NCBI RefSeq assembly: GCF_001417815.1
Contig: NZ_BCFK01000064.1
Span: 1-55,741 of the forward strand
Source: Bifidobacterium aesculapii
GTDB lineage: Bacteria; Actinomycetota; Actinomycetes; Actinomycetales; Bifidobacteriaceae
Reading direction: 5' to 3'
Length of the DNA stretch: 55,741 nucleotides
Part shown: piece after piece, positions 43,103 to 51,755 of the stretch
Layout: every line of letters starts with the position of its first letter
How positions within the stretch are numbered: the first letter of the stretch is position 1
The notes under the pieces: generated by a model
Told to the model about the DNA's origin: nothing
Databases searched by the model: none
Seen by the model: only the letters and a program-made list of their open reading frames with translations
Made by a program: the position numbers and the translations under genes

Positions 43103-43144
43103 CGAAAGCGTTTTCCTTGCGTGGTTGTGAATGGCGTGTATAGT
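43103..43144 (+). promoter_or_regulatory. Promoter with LacI/cre-like operator before the sugar ABC ATPase gene
   Basis: A -35 TTGCGT (43117-43122) and -10 TATAGT (43139-43144) are 16 bp apart. Directly upstream of the -35 is CGAAAGCGTTTTCC (43103-43116), a near-palindrome resembling LacI-family/cre sites. Carbon-source control of the ABC ATPase would suit this, but the repressor is not identified. About 190 bp of leader follows before the start. Confidence 0.6.
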
Positions 43145-43332
43145 GAAGCGCAGGTTCGGCGGGAATGGTTCCGCCGGTCCCGAACAAGTAAACGCTGAGG
43201 TTTGCGCGTTACCGGGGGCAGCAGCGATGCGGCCGATGGCGACGAACGGATTGAAGCACCGAATACACCAACCGCATAATCCCTTTACAACGGATCGTGA
43301 GGCACGTACCTGCCTCTGAAAGGATTGAAACC

Positions 43333-44460
<1,128 letters not shown>

Positions 44461-44548
44461 GCGACCGGTATCAACACTTGGTAAAGCCTTATCGCTTTGC
44501 CAACCATTAAACGAGGTTATTTCTCTTCCTCTCTTATAGCCTCGTTGG

Positions 44549-44580
44549 AAAGCCCCGCATAGCTGCGGGGCTTTTCTTTT
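44549..44580 (+). terminator. Rho-independent terminator after the ABC ATPase gene
   Basis: Stem AAAGCCCCGC/GCGGGGCTTT (44549-44558 with 44565-44574), 6-nt loop, then a U-rich tract (CTTTTCTTTT). A clear terminator 89 bp past the stop. Confidence 0.93.
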
Positions 44581-44676
44581 GCCCTATGGAAACGCGTGAC
44601 AAACACCGCGGTATCAAGATGCATATTGAGCAATGCGACGTAGCAGCTTCTCGGCATTCGTGGAGCAGGATTGGTT

Positions 44677-44948
44677 GTGTGGAGCATCGACGCTCCACAC
44701 GAAGGGTCGGGTTTTGGCGTGTGGAGCAGTGATGCTCCACACGAGGCTTGTAGGGGATTTGCTGAGGGTTGTGTGGAGCGTTATCGCTCCACACAATGCG
44801 CATGGAAGACGAGGAGCGAACGTGTGGAGAGCGGCCTCTCCACACGTGGCGTATATGGGGATTCCGGCACGAGTGTGGAGCATTATCGCTCCACACAGGC
44901 CACGAGTACCGGCTTGGAATCGACGTGTGGAGCACTGGCGCTCCACAC
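44677..44948. repeat. Array A: six tandem palindromes GTGTGGAGC-N6-GCTCCACAC
   Basis: Palindromes at 44677-44700, 44719-44742, 44771-44794, 44822-44845, 44873-44896 and 44925-44948, each 24 nt with 9-10 bp arms. The starts are 42, 52, 51, 51 and 52 nt apart. Arms are strongly conserved (the fourth is GTGTGGAGAG...CTCTCCACAC). The central bases vary: ATCGAC, AGTGAT, GTTATC, CGGC, ATTATC, ACTGGC. Spacers differ but some recur in array B. It lies between convergent msmK and the DUF4032 gene. Confidence 0.95.
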
Positions 44949-44983
44949 GTCGATTAATGGTCAGCCTTGTGGCCGGCGTGGGG

Positions 44984-45159
44984 CTGCCTTCGCTCGCCTA
45001 CGGAAAGCCCACCGGGCTTTTCGTTTGGCGACTCGCTCAGTGGCTCCGGTAATTAAGGACCGGCCTATGGCCGGACCCAGACCTGCCTTCGCTCGGCTGT
45101 CGCCGCGCTCGGGGCTAAGCCCACCGGGCTTCCCGCTTGGCGACTCGCTCAGTGGCTCC
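44984..45159 (+). repeat. Short direct duplication reaching into the 3' end of the DUF4032 gene
   Basis: Blocks CTGCCTTCGCTCG (44984-44996, 45083-45095), AAGCCCACCGGGCTT (45005-45019, 45117-45131) and the 23-base block ending GTGGCTCC (45025-45047, 45137-45159) occur twice in order, about 112 nt apart. The right copy contains the last codons and stop of the DUF4032 gene. AAGCCC/GGGCTT makes a small hairpin that may end transcription. Confidence 0.85.
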
Positions 45160-46570
45160 AGACGGCGGCATCCGGGTCGAAGTCGGGGTTGTAGCCGTCG
45201 TCGTCCGCGTCGTTGTCGTAGTAGGTGGATTCGTCGTCGATGACGCCCGAATCCGCTTCCTCGAGCAGCGTGTCGATGTCCTTCTTGTTGAGCACCTGAC
45301 CGGGCAGCACGTTCTTGATGAAGCTGGTCACGGCCTCGCTCATCGGCACGTCGTGGCCGGCCTTCTCCGCCAGGAACCACCGGTGGTCGAGCACTTCGTG
45401 GAAGAACTGCGCCGGTTCGATCTGCGAGCGGTATTCGCGCGGGATGGAACGCACGGTAGGCTCGAATACCTCGCGCATCCAATCGGTGGCGACGATCTCC
45501 AGGTCCTCGCCCTCGCGCCATGTGGAGGCGCGGTAGGCGTCGAGATCGTTGAGCAGTCGGCGTGCCTGGTTCTCCTGCACGTCAAGACCGGTGAGACGCA
45601 GCAGCTTGCGGTTCGCGTAACCGGCGTCCACCACGCGCGGCCGCACGAGCACGCGCTTGCCGCCCTCTTCGGTCTTCATTTCCAGCTCGTCCACGTCGAA
45701 GCCGAGCTCGTTGAGCTTGTTGACGCGCTTCTCGATCTTCCACATCTCGTCCGGGCCGAACTTGTCCGTGTCGGTGAGCGCGCTCCACAGCGAATGGTAG
45801 CGTTCGACCAGCCGGTTGCCGACCTCGATCTCGTCCACGTCGCCGGGCAGCAGCTTGCCGGAGCTCAGATCCATGAGTTCGCCGATGATGTTCGTGCGCG
45901 CCAGATCGATGTCGTATTCGCGCTGGCCTTCGGTGAGGTTCACCTGCAGGTCGCCGGTCTCCGCGTCGACGAGGAACGCGGAGAACGCGTCCGCGTCGCG
46001 CAGGAACAGCACGTTCGACAGCGACACGTCGCCCCAGTAGAATCCCGCGAGGTGCAGGCGCACGAGCAGCACGGCCAGTGCGTCGATGAGTCGTTCCGCG
46101 GTGTCCGGGCGCAGGTTGCGCGCGAACAGTGCGCGGTACGGCAGCGAGAATTTGAGGTGCTTCGTCACGAGGATCGCTTCGAGCGGTTCGCCGTTCGCGT
46201 CGTGACGTCCGGTCACGACGGCGATCGGACGCACGGCCGGCAGTTCGAGCTTCTGCAGTCTGCGCAGTATCTCGTATTCGCGTTCGGCCATCTGCCGTGT
46301 GATTTCCTTCATCGCGTACACTTCGTCGCCGACGTGTACGAATCGCACGACGTGCCGGGAGATGCCGCGCGGCAGGTTGGCGAGCAGGTCTTCCGGCCAT
46401 GTGGCGAGCGGCTTGTGCCACGGCAGCGTGAACATCTTCGGGTTTGAGCTGGCTGCGGTGATGTTCAGCGCTTCCGGTTCCGCGGCGCCGGGTTTCTCGT
46501 CTTCGGCGAGGACGCTTGTCGCGCGTCCGGCGCGCGGGTCGAGTTGGGACAGGTTCATGGATGCTTGCAT
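45149..46570 (-). CDS. DUF4032 / lipopolysaccharide-kinase-like protein
   Basis: A 473-residue protein. The N-terminal half resembles a kinase-like fold of the Kdo/WaaP group (MKEITRQMAEREYEILRRL, then LHLAGFYWGDVSLSNVLFL, with Asp in GDVSLSN and Asp in FLVDAETGD placed like catalytic residues). The C-terminal part is the actinobacterial DUF4032 domain (RQYDIDLARTNIIGELMDLSSG, VEPT..IPREYRSQIEPAQFFHEVLDHRWFLAE). A catalytic role is plausible but unproven. The acidic tail (DNDADDDGYNPDFDPDAA) ends in WSH. The start at 46570 is the first ATG; 46558 is possible. Confidence 0.85.
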   Translation of the reverse strand: MQASMNLSQLDPRAGRATSVLAEDEKPGAAEPEALNITAASSNPKMFTLPWHKPLATWPEDLLANLPRGISRHVVRFVHVGDEVYAMKEITRQMAEREYEILRRLQKLELPAVRPIAVVTGRHDANGEPLEAILVTKHLKFSLPYRALFARNLRPDTAERLIDALAVLLVRLHLAGFYWGDVSLSNVLFLRDADAFSAFLVDAETGDLQVNLTEGQREYDIDLARTNIIGELMDLSSGKLLPGDVDEIEVGNRLVERYHSLWSALTDTDKFGPDEMWKIEKRVNKLNELGFDVDELEMKTEEGGKRVLVRPRVVDAGYANRKLLRLTGLDVQENQARRLLNDLDAYRASTWREGEDLEIVATDWMREVFEPTVRSIPREYRSQIEPAQFFHEVLDHRWFLAEKAGHDVPMSEAVTSFIKNVLPGQVLNKKDIDTLLEEADSGVIDDESTYYDNDADDDGYNPDFDPDAAVWSH

Positions 46571-46682
46571 CGTTGCGTGTACCTCGTATGTCCGTTGATG
46601 GTTCGATGGTGCGGTTGCGCGGCCGCTGTCCGTGCGGCGCGCCGCCGGACATGACGGGCGCGCCGCACGGATCGTGAATCGG

Positions 46683-47687
46683 TCAGGAACGTTCCCCGGC
46701 CTTGCGTCGCGCGTTCGCGACGGCGTACAGGCTGATGCCCGCCGCGACGGACGCGTTCAACGATTCGACCTGGCTGGAGATCGGGATGCCGGCGACCGCG
46801 TCGCACGCCTCGCGCACGAGACGGCTCACGCCCTTGCCTTCCGATCCGAGCACGACCACCAGCGGGTCGGTCTCGAAGCCGGTCTCGCCGACGAGCTTGT
46901 CGCCGCCGCCGTCGAGCGCGACCGCGTAGTAGCCGCGCTCCTTGAGGCTTTCGAGCGCCTTCGTCAGGTTGACGACGCGGCACACCGGCATGTGCGCGGC
47001 CGCTCCGGCGGACACCTTCCACGCGGCAGCGTTCACCGATGCGGAACGGCGTTCCGGCAGGATCACGCCGTTCGCGCCGAACGCCGCGGCGGAACGGATG
47101 ACCGCTCCGAGGTTCTGCGGGTCGGTCACGCCGTCGAGGGCGATGAACAGCGGACGTGCGGCGATGCGCGCCGCCGCCGAGTTCGCGGCCTCCATCGCGC
47201 GCGACTTCTTGTCGGCACGGTCGGCGAGTTCCGCGAGCGAGGAGTACTGGTACGGGTTCACCTTGAGGATGACGCCCTGATGGTTTCCCGAACGGGCGAT
47301 GCGGTCCATCTCCAGACGGTCCGCCTCCATCATGTGCAGGCTGTGGGTTCCCGCCAGTTTGACGATCTCGCGCGTGCGGTCGTCGTGTTCGATGCGCGTG
47401 GCGATGTACAGCGTGGAGCTGGGCACGCCGACGCGCAGCGCCTCCAGCACCGAGTTGCGGCCGAACACGAGATCCGACGTATCGTTCGACGAGAACTTGT
47501 CGGCGCGGCGGCGGGCCGCGAGGCGGGGATCCGCCATCTGGCGGCGCATCGCCGCGTTCTTCATCCGGTATGCCTTGTGGTATTCGCGGTTCTCGGCCTT
47601 GGGCGTCGGTCCCTTGCCGCGGAGCGCGTTCCTATGCTTGCCACCCGACCCCTTGGTCGGTCCTTTCTTAGTAACCATAACGGCCAT
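46683..47687 (-). CDS. rlmB: TrmH/SpoU-family 23S rRNA 2'-O-methyltransferase (RlmB-like)
   Basis: A protein of about 334 residues. A basic N-terminal extension of about 65 residues precedes a short substrate-binding domain (VFGRNSVLEALRVGVPSSTLYIA) and the SPOUT methyltransferase domain. The three SPOUT motifs are seen: ALDGVTDPQNLGAVIRSAAAFGA, VVVLGSEGKGVSRLV and SQVESLNASVAAGISLY. It most likely methylates a guanosine of 23S rRNA. Several in-frame starts exist (47708, 47687, 47678); none has a strong ribosome-binding site, and 47687 is a compromise. Confidence 0.9.
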   Translation of the reverse strand: MAVMVTKKGPTKGSGGKHRNALRGKGPTPKAENREYHKAYRMKNAAMRRQMADPRLAARRRADKFSSNDTSDLVFGRNSVLEALRVGVPSSTLYIATRIEHDDRTREIVKLAGTHSLHMMEADRLEMDRIARSGNHQGVILKVNPYQYSSLAELADRADKKSRAMEAANSAAARIAARPLFIALDGVTDPQNLGAVIRSAAAFGANGVILPERRSASVNAAAWKVSAGAAAHMPVCRVVNLTKALESLKERGYYAVALDGGGDKLVGETGFETDPLVVVLGSEGKGVSRLVREACDAVAGIPISSQVESLNASVAAGISLYAVANARRKAGERS

Positions 47688-48018
47688 TGTCCCAGCACCC
47701 CGCCCCAATGCACGGCGTGCGGCGCCGGTTCGTCACCTGAACGTCGCATGGCGGTCGTCTAGCCGTCGCCCGCGGGATGCCTGTCCGTCGGGTGCCGTCG
47801 GGCCTGTGAGAGTCACATACGGAACGAAACCCGACAACCCCTCCAACACGCGACCGGTATGGTTATGCCGGTGGGCAAAACCGTATGGAATAATGGCAAC
47901 CGTATGCATCGGCGGCAGTTGCGCCGGTGCCCATAACCGCGCAGCATGCGGCGCATCGGGGAGAAAACCGGTGCTCCACGTGTGCTGACTACTCCGCGGC
48001 TATACCAAGGAGACCATC
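47688..48018. other. Divergent gap between rlmB and the cation ATPase gene
   Basis: A 331-bp stretch. It contains the word CCG(G)TATG three times at about 47854, 47881 and 47900, with an AATAAT between, so promoter or operator function is possible. A GGTTATG word recurs in inverted form near 47932. I see no gene and no clear riboswitch. Confidence 0.4.
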
Positions 48019-51000
48019 ATGGTTGATCGCACGAAGGGTCAATCCGCCGCGTCCGCAATGATCGAGGACGCCGCATCCACGGGGGAGGTACGCGCCCAGC
48101 AGGCGCTGCTGAACGACATCGACCCCAGTCTGGCGGGCGCCGCCCAAGTGGCGGAGGCGTTGGGCGTGAACCCCGACACCGGATTAAGCACCGAGGAGGC
48201 CAAGCGGCGTTTGGAACGGTTCGGCCCGAACGAACTCGCGGGAGCGCCGCCCGTGCCGAAATGGAAGAAGTTCCTCGCCCAATTCCAGGATCCGCTCGTC
48301 TACCTGCTGCTCGCCGCCACCGTCATCTCCGTGATCGCGTGGTTCATCGAACGGGCGAACGCCGTGCCCGGCGCGGAAGGCGGCGAGGCGCTGCCGTTCG
48401 ACGCGATCGTCATCGTGCTCATCCTCATCGTCAACGCCGTGCTCGGCTACATCCAGGAGGCGAAGGCGGAGGCCGCGGTCGAGGCGCTTGCCAGCATGAC
48501 CGCGCCCACCACGTCCGTATTGCGCGACGGCAAGGTCGTGCGCATCAACACCGCCGACGTCGTCCCCGGCGACGTGATCGTCCTCGCGGAAGGCGACTCC
48601 GTCTCCGCCGACGGCCGTCTCGTCACCGCGGCGAGCCTGCGCATCGCCGAAGCGTCGCTCACCGGCGAATCCGTGCCCGTCGGCAAGAAGCCGGACACGC
48701 TCGCCGAAGCCAAGGCGCTCGGCGATCGCGCGAACATGATCTTCAACGGCACGTCCGTCACGCAGGGCACCGGCCGTGCGATCGTCACCGGCACCGGCAT
48801 GAACACGCAGGTCGGCAAGATCGCAGACATGCTGTCCGCCACCGAAGACGAGCAGACGCCGCTGCAGAAGGAAATGGACTACGTGTCCAAGATCCTTGGG
48901 CTGGCGGTCATCATCATCGCCGTGGTCGTGCTCGCCGCGCTCGCCTTCCTCGAAGGGTTCAATGACATCCACGACGTCATCGACTCGCTGCTGCTCGCCG
49001 TTTCGCTGGCCGTCGCCGCCGTGCCGGAGGGTCTCGCCGCGATTCTCACCGTCGTGCTTGCGCTCGGCGTGCAGCGCATGGCCATGCACAACGCGATTGT
49101 GAAGAAGCTGCATTCCGTGGAGACGCTCGGCTCCGCGTCCGTCATCTGCTCGGACAAGACCGGAACGCTCACGCGCAACGAAATGACCGTCGAACGCGTC
49201 GTCACGCCCAGCGGCGAAGTGCAGATCACCGGCACCGGCTACGCGCCGGAAGGCAAGATGGTGGCCGTCGGCGGCGGCAGTCTGGCCGACAACCCGCAAC
49301 TTCAGCATGAGGTCGTCGACACGCTCGCCGCGGGCACGCTCGCGAACGACGGCGACCTGCGCGAGGAGAACGGCCGTTGGGAGATCGTCGGCGACCCGAC
49401 TGAGGTCGCGCTGATCGTCGCCGCGCGCAAGACCGGCGCGATGCGCGGCTACGAACGGTTCTCGCGCGTGGCCGAAGTGCCGTTCACATCCGAACGCAAA
49501 CGCATGTCCATCATCGCGAAGGATTCGACCGAAGGCGACGAACTCACCGTGTTCGCGAAGGGCGCGCCGGACGTGCTGCTGTCGTACTGCACGCGCATCG
49601 CGGTCGGCGGGCAGGTGCGCCCGCTGACCGAAGGCGACCGGCAGACGATTCTCGCGACCGTTGAACGGCTCTCCTCCGAAGCGTACCGCACGCTCGGCCA
49701 GGCGCACCGCCCGCTCGGCACCGCGAATCTGTCGCAGGTGCCCGGCATCGCCGCGAACGCCGCCGGCCAGGTGAACGACATCGCCGATCAGGCCGACGTG
49801 ATCGAGGCCGACATGATCTGGAACGGCATGGTCGGCATCATCGACCCGCCGCGCACCGAGGTGCGCGATTCCGTCGCGGAGGCGCATCGCGCCGGCATCC
49901 GCGCAGTCATGATCACCGGCGACCACCCGCTGACCGCCGCTCGCATCGCCTCCGACCTCGGCATCATCGACAAGGGCGGCAAGGCGCTCACCGGCGACCA
50001 ACTCGACGAACTCGCGGCGCGGGACGCCGCGACCGGCGACGGCAAGGGGACCGCGGCGTTCGACAAGGCCACGGCCGAAGTGTCCGTGTACGCGCGCGTC
50101 GCGCCCGAACACAAGCTGAAGATCGTCGAATCGCTGCAGCGCCAAGGCAACATCGTCGCGATGACCGGCGACGGCGTCAACGACGCCCCGGCCGTCAAGA
50201 CCGCGGACATCGGCGTCGCCATGGGCATCACCGGCACCGAGGTGACCAAGCAGAGCGCGAAGATGATCCTCGCGGACGACAACTTCTCCACCATCGTGGC
50301 CGCCGTGCGCGAAGGCCGCGTGATCTTCGACAACATCCGCAAGTTCCTGCGCTACCTGTTGAGCTCCAACGTGGGCGAGGTGTTCACCGTGTTCTTCGGC
50401 GTGGTGCTCGCCGGATTCCTCGGCATCCGCCAACCGGAGACCGTGGGCGTGACCGTGCCGCTGCTGGCCACGCAGCTGCTGTGGATCAACCTGCTCACCG
50501 ACGCCGCGCCCGCGCTCGCGATGGGCGTGGACCCGCAGACCGAGGACGTGATGAACCGTCGCCCGCGCAAGGTCACCGACCGTGTGATCGACGCGTCGAT
50601 GTGGGGCGACATCGTCTACATCGGTCTCATCATGGCCGTGGTCACGCTCATCGGCATGGACATGCATCTGGCGGGCGGCCTGTTCACCGACCGTTCCGTG
50701 GACGCGCTCGGCCATGAGGCGCAGATGGTGGAGGCCCGCACGATGGGCTTCACAATCCTCGTGTTCGCGCAGCTGTTCAACGCGCTCGCCTCGCGTTCGC
50801 ACCTGCAGAGCGCGTTCGTCGGCATGTTCTCGAACAAGTGGCTGTGGGGCGCGATCGGCCTGTCCATCGTGCTGCAGCTCGTCGTGATCTACGTGCCGTT
50901 CCTCAACACCGCGTTCGGCACCACGCCGCTCAGCGTGATGGCCTGGGTCGAATGCATCGGCCTCGCCGCCTTCGTGCTCGTCGCCTCCGAACTGCGCAAG

Positions 51001-51030
51001 CTCGTCCTGCGTGCGATGGCCAAGCGCTAG
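48019..51030 (+). CDS. P2-type cation-transporting ATPase (probably Ca2+)
   Basis: A 1003-residue P-type ATPase. Motifs in order: TGES (actuator), VPEGLAA in M4, DKTGTLT with phosphorylated Asp379, KGAPD (nucleotide site), TGDHPLTA and TGDGVNDAPA. In M5, LSSNVGEV and in M6, LLWINLLTDAAPA keep the Glu, Asn, Thr and Asp residues that bind Ca2+ in SERCA, so Ca2+ (perhaps Mn2+) export is likely. About ten membrane helices. The ATG at 48019 follows AAGGAG. Array B starts 27 bp after its stop. Confidence 0.93.
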   Translation: MVDRTKGQSAASAMIEDAASTGEVRAQQALLNDIDPSLAGAAQVAEALGVNPDTGLSTEEAKRRLERFGPNELAGAPPVPKWKKFLAQFQDPLVYLLLAATVISVIAWFIERANAVPGAEGGEALPFDAIVIVLILIVNAVLGYIQEAKAEAAVEALASMTAPTTSVLRDGKVVRINTADVVPGDVIVLAEGDSVSADGRLVTAASLRIAEASLTGESVPVGKKPDTLAEAKALGDRANMIFNGTSVTQGTGRAIVTGTGMNTQVGKIADMLSATEDEQTPLQKEMDYVSKILGLAVIIIAVVVLAALAFLEGFNDIHDVIDSLLLAVSLAVAAVPEGLAAILTVVLALGVQRMAMHNAIVKKLHSVETLGSASVICSDKTGTLTRNEMTVERVVTPSGEVQITGTGYAPEGKMVAVGGGSLADNPQLQHEVVDTLAAGTLANDGDLREENGRWEIVGDPTEVALIVAARKTGAMRGYERFSRVAEVPFTSERKRMSIIAKDSTEGDELTVFAKGAPDVLLSYCTRIAVGGQVRPLTEGDRQTILATVERLSSEAYRTLGQAHRPLGTANLSQVPGIAANAAGQVNDIADQADVIEADMIWNGMVGIIDPPRTEVRDSVAEAHRAGIRAVMITGDHPLTAARIASDLGIIDKGGKALTGDQLDELAARDAATGDGKGTAAFDKATAEVSVYARVAPEHKLKIVESLQRQGNIVAMTGDGVNDAPAVKTADIGVAMGITGTEVTKQSAKMILADDNFSTIVAAVREGRVIFDNIRKFLRYLLSSNVGEVFTVFFGVVLAGFLGIRQPETVGVTVPLLATQLLWINLLTDAAPALAMGVDPQTEDVMNRRPRKVTDRVIDASMWGDIVYIGLIMAVVTLIGMDMHLAGGLFTDRSVDALGHEAQMVEARTMGFTILVFAQLFNALASRSHLQSAFVGMFSNKWLWGAIGLSIVLQLVVIYVPFLNTAFGTTPLSVMAWVECIGLAAFVLVASELRKLVLRAMAKR

Positions 51031-51056
51031 GCAAGATCGGGGCGGTTCACCATCAT

Positions 51057-51302
51057 GTGTGGAGCAGCACTGCTCCACACAAGCACGTGAGCAATGTCGT
51101 GTGGAGCGCCAGTGCTCCACACGACGAGCCTCAGCCGGCATTCTCGGCCAGTGTGGAGTGATATTGCTCCACACAATGCGCAGCGAATCCCCTACAAGCC
51201 TTGTGTGGAGCGTCGCTGCTCCACACGCCACAACCCGGCCCTTGTGTGGAGCGTCTGTGCTCTACACGTCGATTCCGAGCCGGCATCCGCAGCTCATGTG
51301 GA
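51057..51302. repeat. Array B: palindromes related to array A, in opposite orientation
   Basis: Palindromes at 51057-51080, 51099-51122, 51151-51174, 51203-51226 and 51244-51267, plus a half site at about 51295-51302. Starts are 42, 52, 52, 41 and 51 nt apart. Arms match GTGTGGAGC/GCTCCACAC, with small changes in the third and fifth. Read on the minus strand, the spacers after the fifth and fourth copies match those after the first and second copies of array A (for example GGCTTGTAGGGGATT). It is placed between the convergent ATPase and Pro/Gln-rich genes. Confidence 0.95.
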
Positions 51303-51633
51303 GCCAGACCCTTCTCCGCGAAATGCCGCGAAGCCGTCATGTCGCGGCGAGGTCATGCCTGATGCGCGGAATGAGAGTATACGGGAATTGTGGATAATCT
51401 ATAGGCCTTGGCCGCCCGGCGGGCTGCGCTGCAGATAGTCGGGTTTGCGATCGGCCATACCCCCGATGTGATGTTGCCTCCCCGAATAAGGGAGGCGCGT
51501 CACATCACGGGTCAAATGCAAGCCGCATCGCCTATTTCTCGGTTCTGGTCCAGTATCCGTTCCTGCTTCCCAGTAGTAGAGGCTCATCACCACCCTGCAG
51601 GTGATCCCCGATATCCGGCCAAATAGGACGGTT
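51303..51633. other. Gap region downstream of array B
   Basis: Holds one hairpin, GCCTCCC/GGGAGGC (51476-51482 with 51490-51496), framed by outer arms GTGATGT/ACATCAC (51468-51474 and 51502-51508). No credible gene; a short leftward frame of about 64 codons here has no supporting features. Confidence 0.5.
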
Positions 51634-51704
51634 CCCGCTATTTACAGCGCCAAACGGACGATTTGGGGGTGCTATTTCGTCCGTTTGGCGCTGTAAATAG
51701 CGGG
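51634..51704. terminator. 27-bp perfect hairpin after the Pro/Gln-rich protein gene
   Basis: Arms 51634-51660 and 51678-51704 are perfectly complementary over 27 bp, with a 17-nt loop. It lies 52 bp past the leftward stop at 51756. There is no U-tract. This is the longest perfect inverted repeat I found in the window. Confidence 0.8.
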
Positions 51705-51755
51705 ATAACGGTGTATTGGTCGGGGCAGCTGGGGCGATTGGGTTGGGTCGGCTGC

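Noticed and set aside
44677..44948. CRISPR array
   Set aside because: Spacing is regular, but the repeats are 24-nt palindromes with variable centres, spacers are partly shared between two arrays, and no cas gene is present.
47688..48018. A manganese (yybP-ykoY) riboswitch before the cation ATPase
   Set aside because: Such riboswitches precede some P-type ATPases, but no matching conserved loops were found.
48184..51231. A 1015-codon leftward frame across the cation ATPase gene
   Set aside because: A His/Asp/Arg-rich antisense shadow typical of high-GC coding DNA; the ATPase on the other strand has all its motifs.
51399..51593. A 64-codon leftward gene after array B
   Set aside because: No ribosome-binding site, no similarity, and it spans a hairpin; more likely chance.
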